A stretch of 41,234 bases of DNA from the NCBI GenBank assembly GCA_963966765.1, contig CAXAAR010000010.1:1-41234 (forward strand). The letters are read 5' to 3'. The notes beneath the pieces were generated by a model. The model searched no databases, was not told the DNA's origin, and worked only from the letters and a program-made list of their open reading frames with translations. The position numbers and the translations under genes are program-made. The stretch's first letter is position 1. Each line of letters starts with the position of its first letter. Source of the stretch: Aequoribacter sp003520285 (lineage in GTDB: Bacteria > Pseudomonadota > Gammaproteobacteria > Pseudomonadales > Halieaceae). Positions 17,038-24,623 of this stretch are shown here, piece after piece.

Positions 17038-17065
17038 AAAGGCTCCAATTCGGAGCCTTTTTTTT
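17038..17065 (+). terminator. Intrinsic terminator of rpsA
   Basis: A perfect 9-bp stem AAAGGCTCC / GGAGCCTTT with loop AATTC is followed by an unbroken run of T. It starts 15 bp after the rpsA stop codon. Confidence 0.92.
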
Positions 17066-17128
17066 ATTCAAAATTAAGACCTTGTGATATTGTTACGGTC
17101 TTACTGAAATCAACGAAAGAATCGAGCT

Positions 17129-17422
17129 ATGACGAAAAGTGAATTGATTGAGGCGATCGCTGCTAAGCAGACTCAGCTGTCACTCAAAGATGTAGAGCTG
17201 GCAGTTAAGAGTGTGATAGAGCAGATGTCGAATGCGTTAACTGCGAGTGAACGCATAGAGATCAGGGGATTTGGCAGTTTTTCTTTGCATTATCGCGAGC
17301 CCCGTCAGGGACGCAACCCTAAAACGGGTGATGCAGTGCAACTTCCTGGTAAGTTTGTGCCCCATTTTAAGCCGGGCAAACAGTTGCGAGAGCGAGTCAA
17401 TAAAGGTCTTAAGCTCTCGTGA
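17129..17422 (+). CDS. ihfB: Integration host factor, beta subunit
   Basis: A 97-residue HU/IHF-family DNA-bending protein. MTKSELIEAIA and the arm motif GRNPKTGDAVQLPGK, in which the proline intercalates between base pairs, are diagnostic. RIEIRGFGSFSLHYREPRQ is IhfB-type. It pairs with IhfA (38569-38868 in this window) to form the heterodimer used in recombination, replication and transcription. It stands alone after the rpsA terminator. The leader has a 7-bp inverted repeat, TAAGACC at 17075-17081 and GGTCTTA at 17097-17103, which could be a hairpin or operator. lapA follows after 15 bp. Confidence 0.97.
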   Translation: MTKSELIEAIAAKQTQLSLKDVELAVKSVIEQMSNALTASERIEIRGFGSFSLHYREPRQGRNPKTGDAVQLPGKFVPHFKPGKQLRERVNKGLKLS

Positions 17423-17437
17423 CACTCGCAGGGTGAA

Positions 17438-17722
17438 ATGAAGTTTCTTAGCCGGCTTGCGGTACTGCTAGTCATCGGCGCTTGCGTTGTCGCCGTCGCA
17501 TGGTTTGTTGAGCTGAACGGTGAACAAGTCACCGTGAGTATTTCGCCCGCCAACTCAATGAGCTTGCCGTTGGGGGCGTGGCTCATATTAGCGTTCGTTG
17601 CGGGCGCTTGCTGTTATTGGTTGTTGTCGCTCCCCCTCAGAGCTTATGAGCGCTGGACGCGAAAACGATTGCAGCGCCAGTTGACCCACAATGAGAGTTC
17701 GGAGCCCCGGCAAGTTGGCTGA
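17438..17722 (+). CDS. lapA: Lipopolysaccharide assembly protein A
   Basis: A 94-residue inner-membrane protein of the DUF1049/LapA family. There are two transmembrane segments, about residues 5-25 (LAVLLVIGACVVAVAWFV) and 45-65 (LGAWLILAFVAGACCYWLL). The first is followed by the short exposed motif NGEQVTVSISP, and the C-terminal tail is basic and predicted cytoplasmic. LapA works with LapB to tune LpxC turnover and LPS assembly. Identification rests on this topology, on the size and on the ihfB-lapA-lapB-pyrF gene order found in E. coli-type genomes (there pgpB-lapAB-pyrF). The 3' end overlaps the lapB frame. Confidence 0.88.
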   Translation: MKFLSRLAVLLVIGACVVAVAWFVELNGEQVTVSISPANSMSLPLGAWLILAFVAGACCYWLLSLPLRAYERWTRKRLQRQLTHNESSEPRQVG

Positions 17723-18926
17723 TCCTATTTTATTTGCGGTGTTATTTTGCGCGGTCGCGATAGGGTGGCTGTTTGGTCGCGCAGCATCAACGCGCCACCG
17801 TATGCAGCCTCGTTCCAGCGATTACTACAAGGGCTTGAACTATCTGCTAGACGCTAAGCCTGATGCCGAGATGGATACCTTCATTGCCTCTTTAGATGTC
17901 AATGAGGAAACGTTTGAAACCCATATGGCGCTCGGGCACTTGCTGCGCAAGAAAGGTGAGGTTCAGCGCGCCATCCGCGTCCATCAAAATTTACTCAACG
18001 CCAGTGACATAGCGCCCGATCATCAGCATAGCGCCCATTTAGAGCTTGCTCGAGATTACATTAGTGCTGGCTTGCTTGATCGGGCCGAGCACCTGTTACT
18101 TGATTTGATTTCCGAATCGCCTCAAAGAGCGGTTGAAGCCCGTCGTTACCTCATTGAGATCTATCAAACGGAGCGAGAATGGGAAAAAGCCGCTGCAATG
18201 GCGAGTTCGCTACTTTCCAAGAAAGCTTTTTTTGGGGGTAAGCAAGCCGACGTGCCTGGCCCGGGAGAGCAATCGGTCAATGTTCTGCTCCCACACTTTT
18301 ATTGCGAGCTCTGTGAGCAGCAACTGCAACAAGGCAATCGGCGTGGCGCCGAAGAAGCTCTTGAAGCCGCGGCAAGAGAAGATGGATCGAATGTGAGAGT
18401 AACACTGATGTATGCGCGTTTGGCTTTCAATGACGCCGACTATGAGCAGACCATCTCGCTGTTGCATCAAGTTGAGCATCAGGATCCTGACTTCCTGCCC
18501 GAGACCTTGCCTCTGCTGAAGGTGTGTTATACCGAGTTGGGGCGCCAGCATGATTTCTCGTTATTTCTGCGAGCGAGTTTGGCAAAGTACCCCACCACCG
18601 GGCTCATGTTGGCGCTGGCGGATCATGTTAAAGATTTTGAGGGTGTCGAGAACGCGGCAGCGTTTTTAGCGGATTACATGCGCGATTCAGTGAGCTTGCG
18701 AGGCCTCTATCGCTTGCTGCTATGGCAGCTCGAGAGTGATCAAGATCAGTTACCCTCTCATCTTGAAATCGCAATGGAACTGATGAAGCAGCTCAGTGAG
18801 AAAAGCCCAGCGTATCGTTGCCATCATTGTGGTTTTGGCGGGCGCCACCTGCATTGGTTTTGTCCGGGGTGTAAGTTTTGGGGGTCAATCAAACCGATGG
18901 GTGTCACTAAGGTATTGTCGCAATGA
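17691..18926 (+). CDS. lapB: Lipopolysaccharide assembly protein B
   Basis: An N-terminally anchored TPR protein (411 residues from the ATG at 17691). One membrane helix (PILFAVLFCAVAIGWLFGR) is followed by TPR repeats over about residues 45-350 (for example ETHMALGHLLRKKGEVQRAI, DYISAGLLDRAEHLL). A C-terminal rubredoxin-type metal site supplies the four cysteines as CHHCG...CPGC. LapB presents LpxC to FtsH and so limits LPS synthesis. Start choice is uncertain: the ATG at 17691 lies 32 bp inside lapA without a good Shine-Dalgarno. A TTG at 17715, overlapping lapA by 8 bp and preceded by GGAG, would give an N-terminus like that of E. coli. The stop overlaps pyrF (ATGA). Confidence 0.93.
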   Translation: MRVRSPGKLADPILFAVLFCAVAIGWLFGRAASTRHRMQPRSSDYYKGLNYLLDAKPDAEMDTFIASLDVNEETFETHMALGHLLRKKGEVQRAIRVHQNLLNASDIAPDHQHSAHLELARDYISAGLLDRAEHLLLDLISESPQRAVEARRYLIEIYQTEREWEKAAAMASSLLSKKAFFGGKQADVPGPGEQSVNVLLPHFYCELCEQQLQQGNRRGAEEALEAAAREDGSNVRVTLMYARLAFNDADYEQTISLLHQVEHQDPDFLPETLPLLKVCYTELGRQHDFSLFLRASLAKYPTTGLMLALADHVKDFEGVENAAAFLADYMRDSVSLRGLYRLLLWQLESDQDQLPSHLEIAMELMKQLSEKSPAYRCHHCGFGGRHLHWFCPGCKFWGSIKPMGVTKVLSQ

Positions 18927-19639
18927 CTAACGTCAACCGTAGTCCTGTTATTGTCGCCCTCGACTTCGCTGACATGAGATCGTGCTCGGCTCTGGTCGAT
19001 CAGCTGAATCCCGCGCTCTGCCGACTCAAAGTGGGTAAAGAATTGTTCACGCGTTTTGGTAAGGCCCAAGTCGATGAGCTTCAAAAGCGTGGTTTTGACA
19101 TATTTCTGGATCTCAAGTTTCACGATATCCCAAACACAGTCGCGGCGGCCGTCGCCGCTGCTGCCGATATGGGTGTGTGGATGGTTAATGTGCATGCCAG
19201 CGGTGGTCGAGCGATGCTGACTGCTGCCGCCGATACACTGTCGCGCCGGGCGCAGCGACCTCTGCTCACCGCGGTGACTGTGTTAACGAGTATGAACGCC
19301 TCTGAGTTGGACGAAGTCGGTGTCTCGGGTTCTGCGGAAGATCAAGTGGCGCGTTTAGCGCGTTTGTCGGCTGATTGCGGCTTAGACGGTGTGGTGTGCT
19401 CTGCGCAAGAAATCAGCCTAGTGAAAACCGTGTGTGGAGTGCAGTTTTTAACCGTGACTCCTGGGATTCGGCCTGCAGGCTCTGATGTCGGAGATCAAAA
19501 GCGCATTATGACACCGCCAGAAGCCATACAGTTGGGGGTGGATTTTATGGTGATTGGTCGTCCTATCACGCAAGCCTCAGATCCCGTCAAAGCGCTGCAA
19601 TCAATTAATGCGAGTATTGGTTTCGCTGCGGCAGAGTGA
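18923..19639 (+). CDS. pyrF: Orotidine 5'-phosphate decarboxylase
   Basis: A 238-residue TIM-barrel decarboxylase producing UMP in the last step of pyrimidine synthesis. PVIVALDFADM opens the barrel. LDLKFHDIPNTV carries the catalytic Lys-Asp array. VTPGIRP and MVIGRPIT are phosphate-binding elements. The position after lapB is standard, and the ATG lies within the lapB stop. No clear terminator follows, and the next gene has its own promoter candidate. Confidence 0.97.
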   Translation: MTNVNRSPVIVALDFADMRSCSALVDQLNPALCRLKVGKELFTRFGKAQVDELQKRGFDIFLDLKFHDIPNTVAAAVAAAADMGVWMVNVHASGGRAMLTAAADTLSRRAQRPLLTAVTVLTSMNASELDEVGVSGSAEDQVARLARLSADCGLDGVVCSAQEISLVKTVCGVQFLTVTPGIRPAGSDVGDQKRIMTPPEAIQLGVDFMVIGRPITQASDPVKALQSINASIGFAAAE

Positions 19640-19677
19640 TCTGCAAAGGTCATTTTTCATTCTCTATAGTCATTCAT

Positions 19678-19706
19678 TTGGTAACGTCATAAGGACTCCT
19701 TATTGT
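19678..19706 (+). promoter_or_regulatory. Candidate promoter with an embedded palindrome upstream of the ComEA-like gene
   Basis: TTGGTA (19678-19683) and TATTGT (19701-19706) are separated by exactly 17 bp. The 15-bp palindrome ATAAGGA-C-TCCTTAT (19689-19703) fills the spacer and touches the -10, a place where a repressor would act. A second small inverted repeat, TGCGC-CTA-GCGCA, lies at 19712-19724 in the leader. Confidence 0.45.
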
Positions 19707-19750
19707 GGCTTTGCGCCTAGCGCACATCACCCACATTAAGGAGACACATT

Positions 19751-20071
19751 ATGATGACAGTTAAACTCTTTTCGACCAGCATGGTCGCTGCATGGCTTCT
19801 GCTTTCCTTGTTGATAACCCCAGTCCAAGCCATGGCTCAAACATCGGCTAACGAGATGGGAATTGCAGCGATTGAGCAAATCGATCTCAATTCGGCCGAT
19901 GCGGAGACTTTGGCGCGATCACTCAGCGGGGTCGGATTGTCTAAGGCTCAAGCTATCGTGCGCTACAGAGAACAGTACGGTCCCTTCGCGAGCCTCGAAG
20001 AGCTGACCGAGGTAAAAGGTATTGGGCCTGCGATTCTAGAGCGAAACAGGGATCGCTTGGTGTTACGATAG
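19751..20071 (+). CDS. ComEA-like helix-hairpin-helix protein
   Basis: A 106-residue secreted or periplasmic protein. A signal peptide (basic start, hydrophobic core AWLLLSLLITP, cleavage near AMA-QT) precedes a single helix-hairpin-helix domain of the ComEA type: IDLNSADAETLARSLSGVG, AIVRYREQYGPF, LTEVKGIGPAILERN. Such domains bind DNA backbone without sequence specificity, and ComEA captures DNA for uptake. Stand-alone short versions are common in gammaproteobacteria and their role is often unproven. A strong AAGGAGA lies 6-7 bases before the tandem ATGATG, and I take the first ATG. It is monocistronic by appearance, 54 bp ahead of the DHH gene. Confidence 0.87.
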   Translation: MMTVKLFSTSMVAAWLLLSLLITPVQAMAQTSANEMGIAAIEQIDLNSADAETLARSLSGVGLSKAQAIVRYREQYGPFASLEELTEVKGIGPAILERNRDRLVLR

Positions 20072-20125
20072 GCTCTGTGTTGGCGCGGATCATGCCGCGC
20101 CTTTTTACCTGCGGAGATCGAGCAA

Positions 20126-21088
20126 GTGTTAGCCTACGATGTGTTTAATGGGGATGCAGATGGTATTTGTGCACTGGCTCAATTACGTCTGGCCGAGCCC
20201 AAAGAGTCTGTGCTGATCAGTGGCATTAAGCGTGATATCGAACTGTTAGAGCAGGTGCCTTTGGGGCAAGCAGCGACGATTACTGCGCTCGATATCTCGT
20301 TCGACAAGAACCGAGATCGCGTGACAAAGCTGTTGGCGAGCGGGAGTTCCGTGTTTTACTGCGATCATCATTACGCAGGTGAGCTGCCAGAACATCCCAA
20401 CCTGACAACCATCATCAACACAGCGCCAGAGGTGTGTACTTCGCTCCTCATCAACGGCTTTTTGAAGGGCGCTTTTGCGCCTTGGGCGGTGGTAGGTGCC
20501 TTTGGTGATAATCTTGCTCGTAGCGCTCACGCTCTTGCCGCGACGCTGGCTTTGAGCGATCAGCAGATCCAACTTTATTCGCGTTTAGGTTTGTATCTGA
20601 ATTACAACGGCTATGGCCCCAGTTTAGATGATCTGTATTTTCACCCCGAAACCTTGTATCGCGCTGTCGTCGAGTGCTCGACACCAGACGAGTTTGTCGA
20701 TGGTCAGGCAACTATCTTTGCAACTTTAGCAGAGGGTTACAGATCTGATATGAACGAGGTGAGTGCGCTAGGACCTGAGTACGAGTCGGGAGCGGCTGCG
20801 GCGTATATTTTGCCGAACGTCTCTTGGGCTCGCCGAGTCAGCGGCGTATTTAGCAATAGTCTCGTAGAACAGCATCCCAACCGTGCTCACGCCATTCTAA
20901 CTGACTTGGGCGACGCTCATTTTCTGGTAAGCATAAGAGCGCCCCTGAATCGGCGGGAGGGCGCCGACACCCTGGCTCGACAATTTGCCACCGGCGGTGG
21001 TCGATCTGCAGCGGCAGGTATTAATCGCTTGCCCGCGGATGAGTTGCCTCAATTCTTAGACGCGTTTGCTGGAGCCTATTCCCTATGA
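20126..21088 (+). CDS. DHH-family phosphoesterase-like protein
   Basis: A 320-residue protein with the DHH metal-site motifs: FNGDADGICAL near the N-terminus (DxD), LDISFDKN, and CDHHYAG at about residue 75. The C-terminal DHHA1-like glycine motif is GGGRSAAAGI. Relatives cleave phosphodiester bonds in nanoRNA, cyclic dinucleotides or DNA ends (NrnA, GdpP, RecJ). The histidine usual in the GGGH motif is an arginine here, so the substrate may differ. It starts with GTG at 20126, preceded by GGAG. It ends in an ATGA overlap with the MOSC gene, suggesting a functional pair. The family is clear from the motifs; I do not know its substrate. Confidence 0.75.
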   Translation: MLAYDVFNGDADGICALAQLRLAEPKESVLISGIKRDIELLEQVPLGQAATITALDISFDKNRDRVTKLLASGSSVFYCDHHYAGELPEHPNLTTIINTAPEVCTSLLINGFLKGAFAPWAVVGAFGDNLARSAHALAATLALSDQQIQLYSRLGLYLNYNGYGPSLDDLYFHPETLYRAVVECSTPDEFVDGQATIFATLAEGYRSDMNEVSALGPEYESGAAAAYILPNVSWARRVSGVFSNSLVEQHPNRAHAILTDLGDAHFLVSIRAPLNRREGADTLARQFATGGGRSAAAGINRLPADELPQFLDAFAGAYSL

Positions 21089-21552
21089 GTGAGTCTATTC
21101 AAACCCACCCAGGGCAGTTAGTCGGGATAGCGCGACGCAGCGCGCCTAGGGCCGTGATGGAGCCAATCCGCCAGACCGCACTCACTTGTAGTAAAGGTGT
21201 TATCGGAGATGCGCGAGGCAAGTCGGGTAAACGCCAAGTCACTGTTCTCAGCGCTCAATCTTGGTTAGAAGTCAACCGCGAGCTCGGTTCCAGCTTGGAC
21301 TGGTTGGAACGGAGGGCTAACTTACTGGTTGATGGTGTGACCTTCGATGCGACTGACGTCGGACGTCTTTTGTCGGTTGGTGGTGCTCTGTTGCGAGTCA
21401 CCTGCGAGTGCGACCCTTGCTCACGGATGGACGCTGTTTATCCGGGCTTGCGCGCTGCTCTAGAACCCAGTTGGCGCGGCGGCGTATGCTGCCAAGTCGA
21501 AGCAGAGGGGCTGGTTAGTGTTGGCGATACAGTTCAGTGGATCGAGTCTTAG
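21085..21552 (+). CDS. MOSC-domain protein
   Basis: A 155-residue protein resembling the MOSC (molybdenum cofactor sulfurase C-terminal) beta-barrel: GKRQVTVLSAQSWLEVNRELG, WLERRANLLVDG, and the segment CDPCSRMDAVYPGL with conserved Cys, followed by GGVCCQVEAEG. Stand-alone bacterial MOSC proteins of this size (YiiM- or YuaD-like) are thought to handle sulfur or the molybdenum cofactor. Five cysteines occur in the last 55 residues. Translationally coupled to the DHH gene by ATGA. Its TAG stop interlocks with the TAA of the convergent DUF3365 gene. The substrate is unknown. Confidence 0.72.
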   Translation: MSESIQTHPGQLVGIARRSAPRAVMEPIRQTALTCSKGVIGDARGKSGKRQVTVLSAQSWLEVNRELGSSLDWLERRANLLVDGVTFDATDVGRLLSVGGALLRVTCECDPCSRMDAVYPGLRAALEPSWRGGVCCQVEAEGLVSVGDTVQWIES

Positions 21553-22145
21553 TTCACGTAACCAGGTGGTGAAGTAAGGCTCTTCTGAAGGCTGAAAAGA
21601 CCGCGGATTTCACCCAATTGATAACCTTTTGCCTGATCGTTCGGGTAATGCAGTTCTAGCGCTGCCGCGGTATTGGCGTCTAAAACAGCGCCGTGACAAC
21701 TCAGGCAGAGGCCTTCCGTGACCTGTGCTTGAACGTAACGAAAGCCTTTTTGTGTGGTTTCATAAGTGATTAAAGCTTCACCGTTACCTTGTTCGAGACG
21801 TGTTTCGAGCATGCGGAATGCGCGAGTCTCCCAGTCAGCCATTACCGCTTTGGGGTTTCTGGGTCGGTCGCTGACGCGTCGCACAGACCAACCAGTTGAT
21901 TCACTCAATGAGTCGGCGATTAAGGGTGCTGTTTCAGCGCAGACTTTGACGGCCAGAGGAGGTCCACCCTCGCGCATCGCTTGCTGCAGCTGCGGCTTGA
22001 GCTGACCCGCGAACTGCTTTACGATTTCTTGGGCTTGCAGTACGAGATCGGTTTCCGGATCGGCACTCAGTGGAGCTGCTCCGGCGAGTGTAACCAGTAT
22101 GACAGCGGTGATTCGTCGAATAGCGCTCGAGATTAAGATCAACAT
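21549..22145 (-). CDS. Periplasmic c-type heme protein, DUF3365 (Tll0287-like)
   Basis: A 198-residue protein with an N-terminal signal sequence (ITAVILVTLAGAAPLSA) and one c-type heme site, CLSCH (Cys147, Cys150, His151). The surrounding pattern fits DUF3365/Tll0287: VKVCAETAPLIAD, RRVSDRPRNPKA, WETRAFRMLE and LFSLQKSL. Family members are PAS-like heme domains, either secreted or serving as the sensor part of signalling proteins. This one is a stand-alone secreted form, so redox or gas sensing, or electron transfer, is possible. It is divergent from the Old Yellow Enzyme gene across a 134-bp region containing a 15-bp palindrome. Confidence 0.82.
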   Translation of the reverse strand: MLILISSAIRRITAVILVTLAGAAPLSADPETDLVLQAQEIVKQFAGQLKPQLQQAMREGGPPLAVKVCAETAPLIADSLSESTGWSVRRVSDRPRNPKAVMADWETRAFRMLETRLEQGNGEALITYETTQKGFRYVQAQVTEGLCLSCHGAVLDANTAAALELHYPNDQAKGYQLGEIRGLFSLQKSLTSPPGYVN

Positions 22146-22203
22146 GCCTACAGACTCCCTACGTTAAGGCTGAGTATACTTTATCGACGAGCGTAAGTGG
22201 CTG

Positions 22204-22218
22204 CTCGTTGTCAACGAG
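22204..22218. promoter_or_regulatory. Palindromic operator candidate between the heme protein and OYE genes
   Basis: CTCGTTG-T-CAACGAG is a perfect 7+1+7 palindrome located 59 bp upstream of the heme-protein start and 62 bp upstream of the OYE start, near the centre of the divergent region. The self-complementary AGTATACT at 22173-22180 could supply a -10 in either direction. Together they look like a shared control region. No regulator gene lies adjacent. Confidence 0.4.
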
Positions 22219-22279
22219 GCGCTGCCTAAACCCAGCCACAAATTGCGCCACTCGCCCGATAATTAGACAGGAGTGCTCT

Positions 22280-23587
22280 ATGACAAACAGTATATTGGCT
22301 CAGCCGCTGACATTACCGTGCGGTGTCGTCATTCCTAATCGTCTGTGTAAGGCTGCGATGACCGAGGGTCTAGCCACAAAAGCGGGTGATCCCTCTACAG
22401 CATTACTTGATCTGTACGGAGTTTGGTCTGATGGTGGCGCGGGCTTGCTGCTGTCGGGCAATGTCTTAATTGACGCTTATCATTTGGAGCGCCCCGGGAA
22501 CGTGATCATTGATGAGGCACTCTCGACTGAGAGAGAGGCTCTGTTTCGGGAGTGGGCTACTCAGGGTACCCGCAACGGTAACCAGTTTTGGGCGCAGGTC
22601 AGTCACGCTGGTCGACAGACGCAAAAAATAGTCAATCCTCATCCAAAAGCGCCATCCGCCGTAAAGCTGGGATTGCCGGGTGGGCAGTTCGGTGAGCCGG
22701 TAGCGCTGTCGAAACTCGAGATCGATGCAGTGGTGCAGGGTTTTGCGGATTGTGCGATCGCTCTAAAAGACTGTGGGTTTACGGGTGTTCAGTTGCATGC
22801 GGCGCACGGTTACTTGATGTCTCAGTTTTTGAGTCCTCGATCAAATCAGCGCAACGACGAGTACGGTGGTTCACTCGAGAATCGGTCTCGTTTGCTACTC
22901 GAAGTGTACCGTGCTGTTCGAGCGGGTGTAGGCGATACCTATCCAGTCTCGGTAAAACTCAATAGTGCTGATTTTCAGAAAGGCGGTTTTGATTTTAATG
23001 AAAGCTTGCAAGTGGCTCAGTGGTTACAAGATGCAGGTGTTGATTTAATTGAGGTTTCGGGTGGTACCTATGAACAGCCCAAGCTTTTGAATCTTGAAGG
23101 CATCGAGCCAGTTGATGAGCAGCAGATTGCAGCGTCTACTCTGGCGCGAGAAGCTTATTTCGTTGATTTTACCCGAGCAATGCGTCAAACCTTATCTGTA
23201 CCTTTAATGGTGACGGGTGGTTTAAGACGCCGCGATGCGATGGAGGAAGCCATTCACAGTGGTGCGGCCGATATGATCGGTATCGGTCGGCCTATGTGTG
23301 TGATGACGGATGCGCCAGCGCGCATACTCGATGGCTTAAACGAGTTGCCGCGGTATGAGAATCAGCTCAGTTTATTACCGTCTTGGCTGCAGTTTCTGTC
23401 TGCCTTTAAACTCTTTAGGACTCTTGGCGCGTTTGCCACTCAATATTGGTATTACGAGCAAATCGCCCAGATTGGGGAAAGCGGTAAAGCACTCGATGAG
23501 CTGTCTGTCATGAAGGCAACGACCGATCAGACCAAGCGCGCTAAAGCTTGGCTGAAAGGGCGGCCACCGGCACCTGATCTACGGTAA
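22280..23587 (+). CDS. NADH:flavin oxidoreductase, Old Yellow Enzyme family
   Basis: A 435-residue FMN-dependent TIM-barrel reductase. LPNRLCKAAMTEGLA-type opening residues (IPNRLCKAAMTEG), QVSHAGRQTQ, and the signature LHAAHGYLMSQFLSPRSNQR followed by EYGGSLENR are all OYE features, with the His-Ala-Ala-His substrate pair intact. LMVTGGLRRRDAM and MIGIGRPM form the phosphate-binding end. OYEs reduce activated alkenes using NAD(P)H. The physiological substrate is not predictable. I start at the ATG at 22280, preceded by AGGAG. The frame continues to 22208, but those 24 residues have no family resemblance. The C-terminal region (about 370-435) is a longer tail rich in aromatic residues, as in the NemA-like marine members. 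Confidence 0.88.
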   Translation: MTNSILAQPLTLPCGVVIPNRLCKAAMTEGLATKAGDPSTALLDLYGVWSDGGAGLLLSGNVLIDAYHLERPGNVIIDEALSTEREALFREWATQGTRNGNQFWAQVSHAGRQTQKIVNPHPKAPSAVKLGLPGGQFGEPVALSKLEIDAVVQGFADCAIALKDCGFTGVQLHAAHGYLMSQFLSPRSNQRNDEYGGSLENRSRLLLEVYRAVRAGVGDTYPVSVKLNSADFQKGGFDFNESLQVAQWLQDAGVDLIEVSGGTYEQPKLLNLEGIEPVDEQQIAASTLAREAYFVDFTRAMRQTLSVPLMVTGGLRRRDAMEEAIHSGAADMIGIGRPMCVMTDAPARILDGLNELPRYENQLSLLPSWLQFLSAFKLFRTLGAFATQYWYYEQIAQIGESGKALDELSVMKATTDQTKRAKAWLKGRPPAPDLR

Positions 23588-23600
23588 TGTTGATTCAACA
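23588..23600. repeat. Short perfect palindrome after the OYE gene
   Basis: TGTTGA-T-TCAACA starts directly after the OYE stop codon and is followed by CAGTC-agacca-GACTG at about 23604-23619. There is no T-run, so it is not a standard intrinsic terminator. It may be an operator for the downstream aminotransferase pair. Confidence 0.3.
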
Positions 23601-23711
23601 GAGCAGTCAGACCAGACTGTGAGTGGGCCTGGTCGTAGGTACTGATTCGCCATTTATGGAACAACAAAGCCGGTTTATTACCGTCATTCGTCATTGGCAG
23701 GGAGCAATATC

Positions 23712-24623
23712 GTGAAGGGAACGCATGAGTATCGTGATGATCCGCGCAACGCGGATATCTTAATTAATATCAACGGTGAATTGTTTGCTCGTGACCAAGC
23801 GAAGGTGTCAGTCTTCGATTCCGGGTTTATTCTGGGCGATGGTGTGTGGGAGGGGCTGCGAGTTCATCGTGGCAGGATTGCGTTCTTGGGCGCACATTTG
23901 GATCGGCTCTACGAGGGCGCTAAAGCGCTGGATCTGGATATCGGTGTCACGCGCGATACCGTCACCAAGCGACTTTATCAAACACTCGACGCCAATGGCA
24001 TGAGCGAGGGTGTTCATATACGGCTGATGGTGACGCGTGGCATTAAAGCAACGCCGTATCAAGATCCTCGGGTGACTATCTCGGGTGCGACGATTGTGAT
24101 TATTCCTGAGTATAAGGAAGCCTTGCCAGAGACCTCGGAGCGCGGTATCCGGCTGTTTACCGTTCATGTTCGACGCGGTTATCCCGATGTTCAGGATCAG
24201 AAACTCAACAGCCACTCTAAAATTAATTGCATTACCGCTTGTATTCAGGCCGCGAAAGCGGGCGCTGATGAAGCCTTAATGCTCGATCCCCATGGCTTTG
24301 TCGCGACATGCAATTCAACGCATTTTTTTATCGTTCGTCAGGGCGAGGTCTGGACGTCGACTGGCGATTTTTGTCTTGGTGGCATCACGCGCGGCAATAT
24401 TATTCAGCTCTGCCAAGATAATGAGATACCCGTATATCAAAAAAACTTTAGTCTCACGGATGTGTACGGTGCCTCTGAGGCTTTCGTGACCGGCACATTT
24501 GCCGGTGTTTGTCCGGTTGTTGAAGTCGATGGACGTCAAATTGGCGATGGGGTCAAGGGAAGTATGGTGCTGCGCTTACAGGCACTTTACCGAGATCTCA
24601 TTGATCGGGAGGCGTCGCAGTGA
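23712..24623 (+). CDS. Class IV (BCAT-like) aminotransferase
   Basis: A 303-residue fold-type IV PLP enzyme. Features: VSVFDSGFILGDGVWEGLRVHRG at the N-terminal edge (two adjoining motifs), LDRLYEGAKALDLDI, HIRLMVTRG, a PLP-lysine region DQKLNSHSKIN (K164 most likely, K170 possible), DEALMLDPHGFVATCNSTHF, and GGITRGNI for phosphate binding. In ordinary BCAT and D-amino-acid aminotransferases the residue at the T199 position is a Glu contacting the PLP ring nitrogen, so its absence points to a distinct subfamily. I start at the GTG at 23712, which has AGGGAG 6 bases upstream, rather than the TTG at 23694. It overlaps the next gene by 4 bp (GTGA). The amino-donor substrate is not known. Confidence 0.82.
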   Translation: MKGTHEYRDDPRNADILININGELFARDQAKVSVFDSGFILGDGVWEGLRVHRGRIAFLGAHLDRLYEGAKALDLDIGVTRDTVTKRLYQTLDANGMSEGVHIRLMVTRGIKATPYQDPRVTISGATIVIIPEYKEALPETSERGIRLFTVHVRRGYPDVQDQKLNSHSKINCITACIQAAKAGADEALMLDPHGFVATCNSTHFFIVRQGEVWTSTGDFCLGGITRGNIIQLCQDNEIPVYQKNFSLTDVYGASEAFVTGTFAGVCPVVEVDGRQIGDGVKGSMVLRLQALYRDLIDREASQ

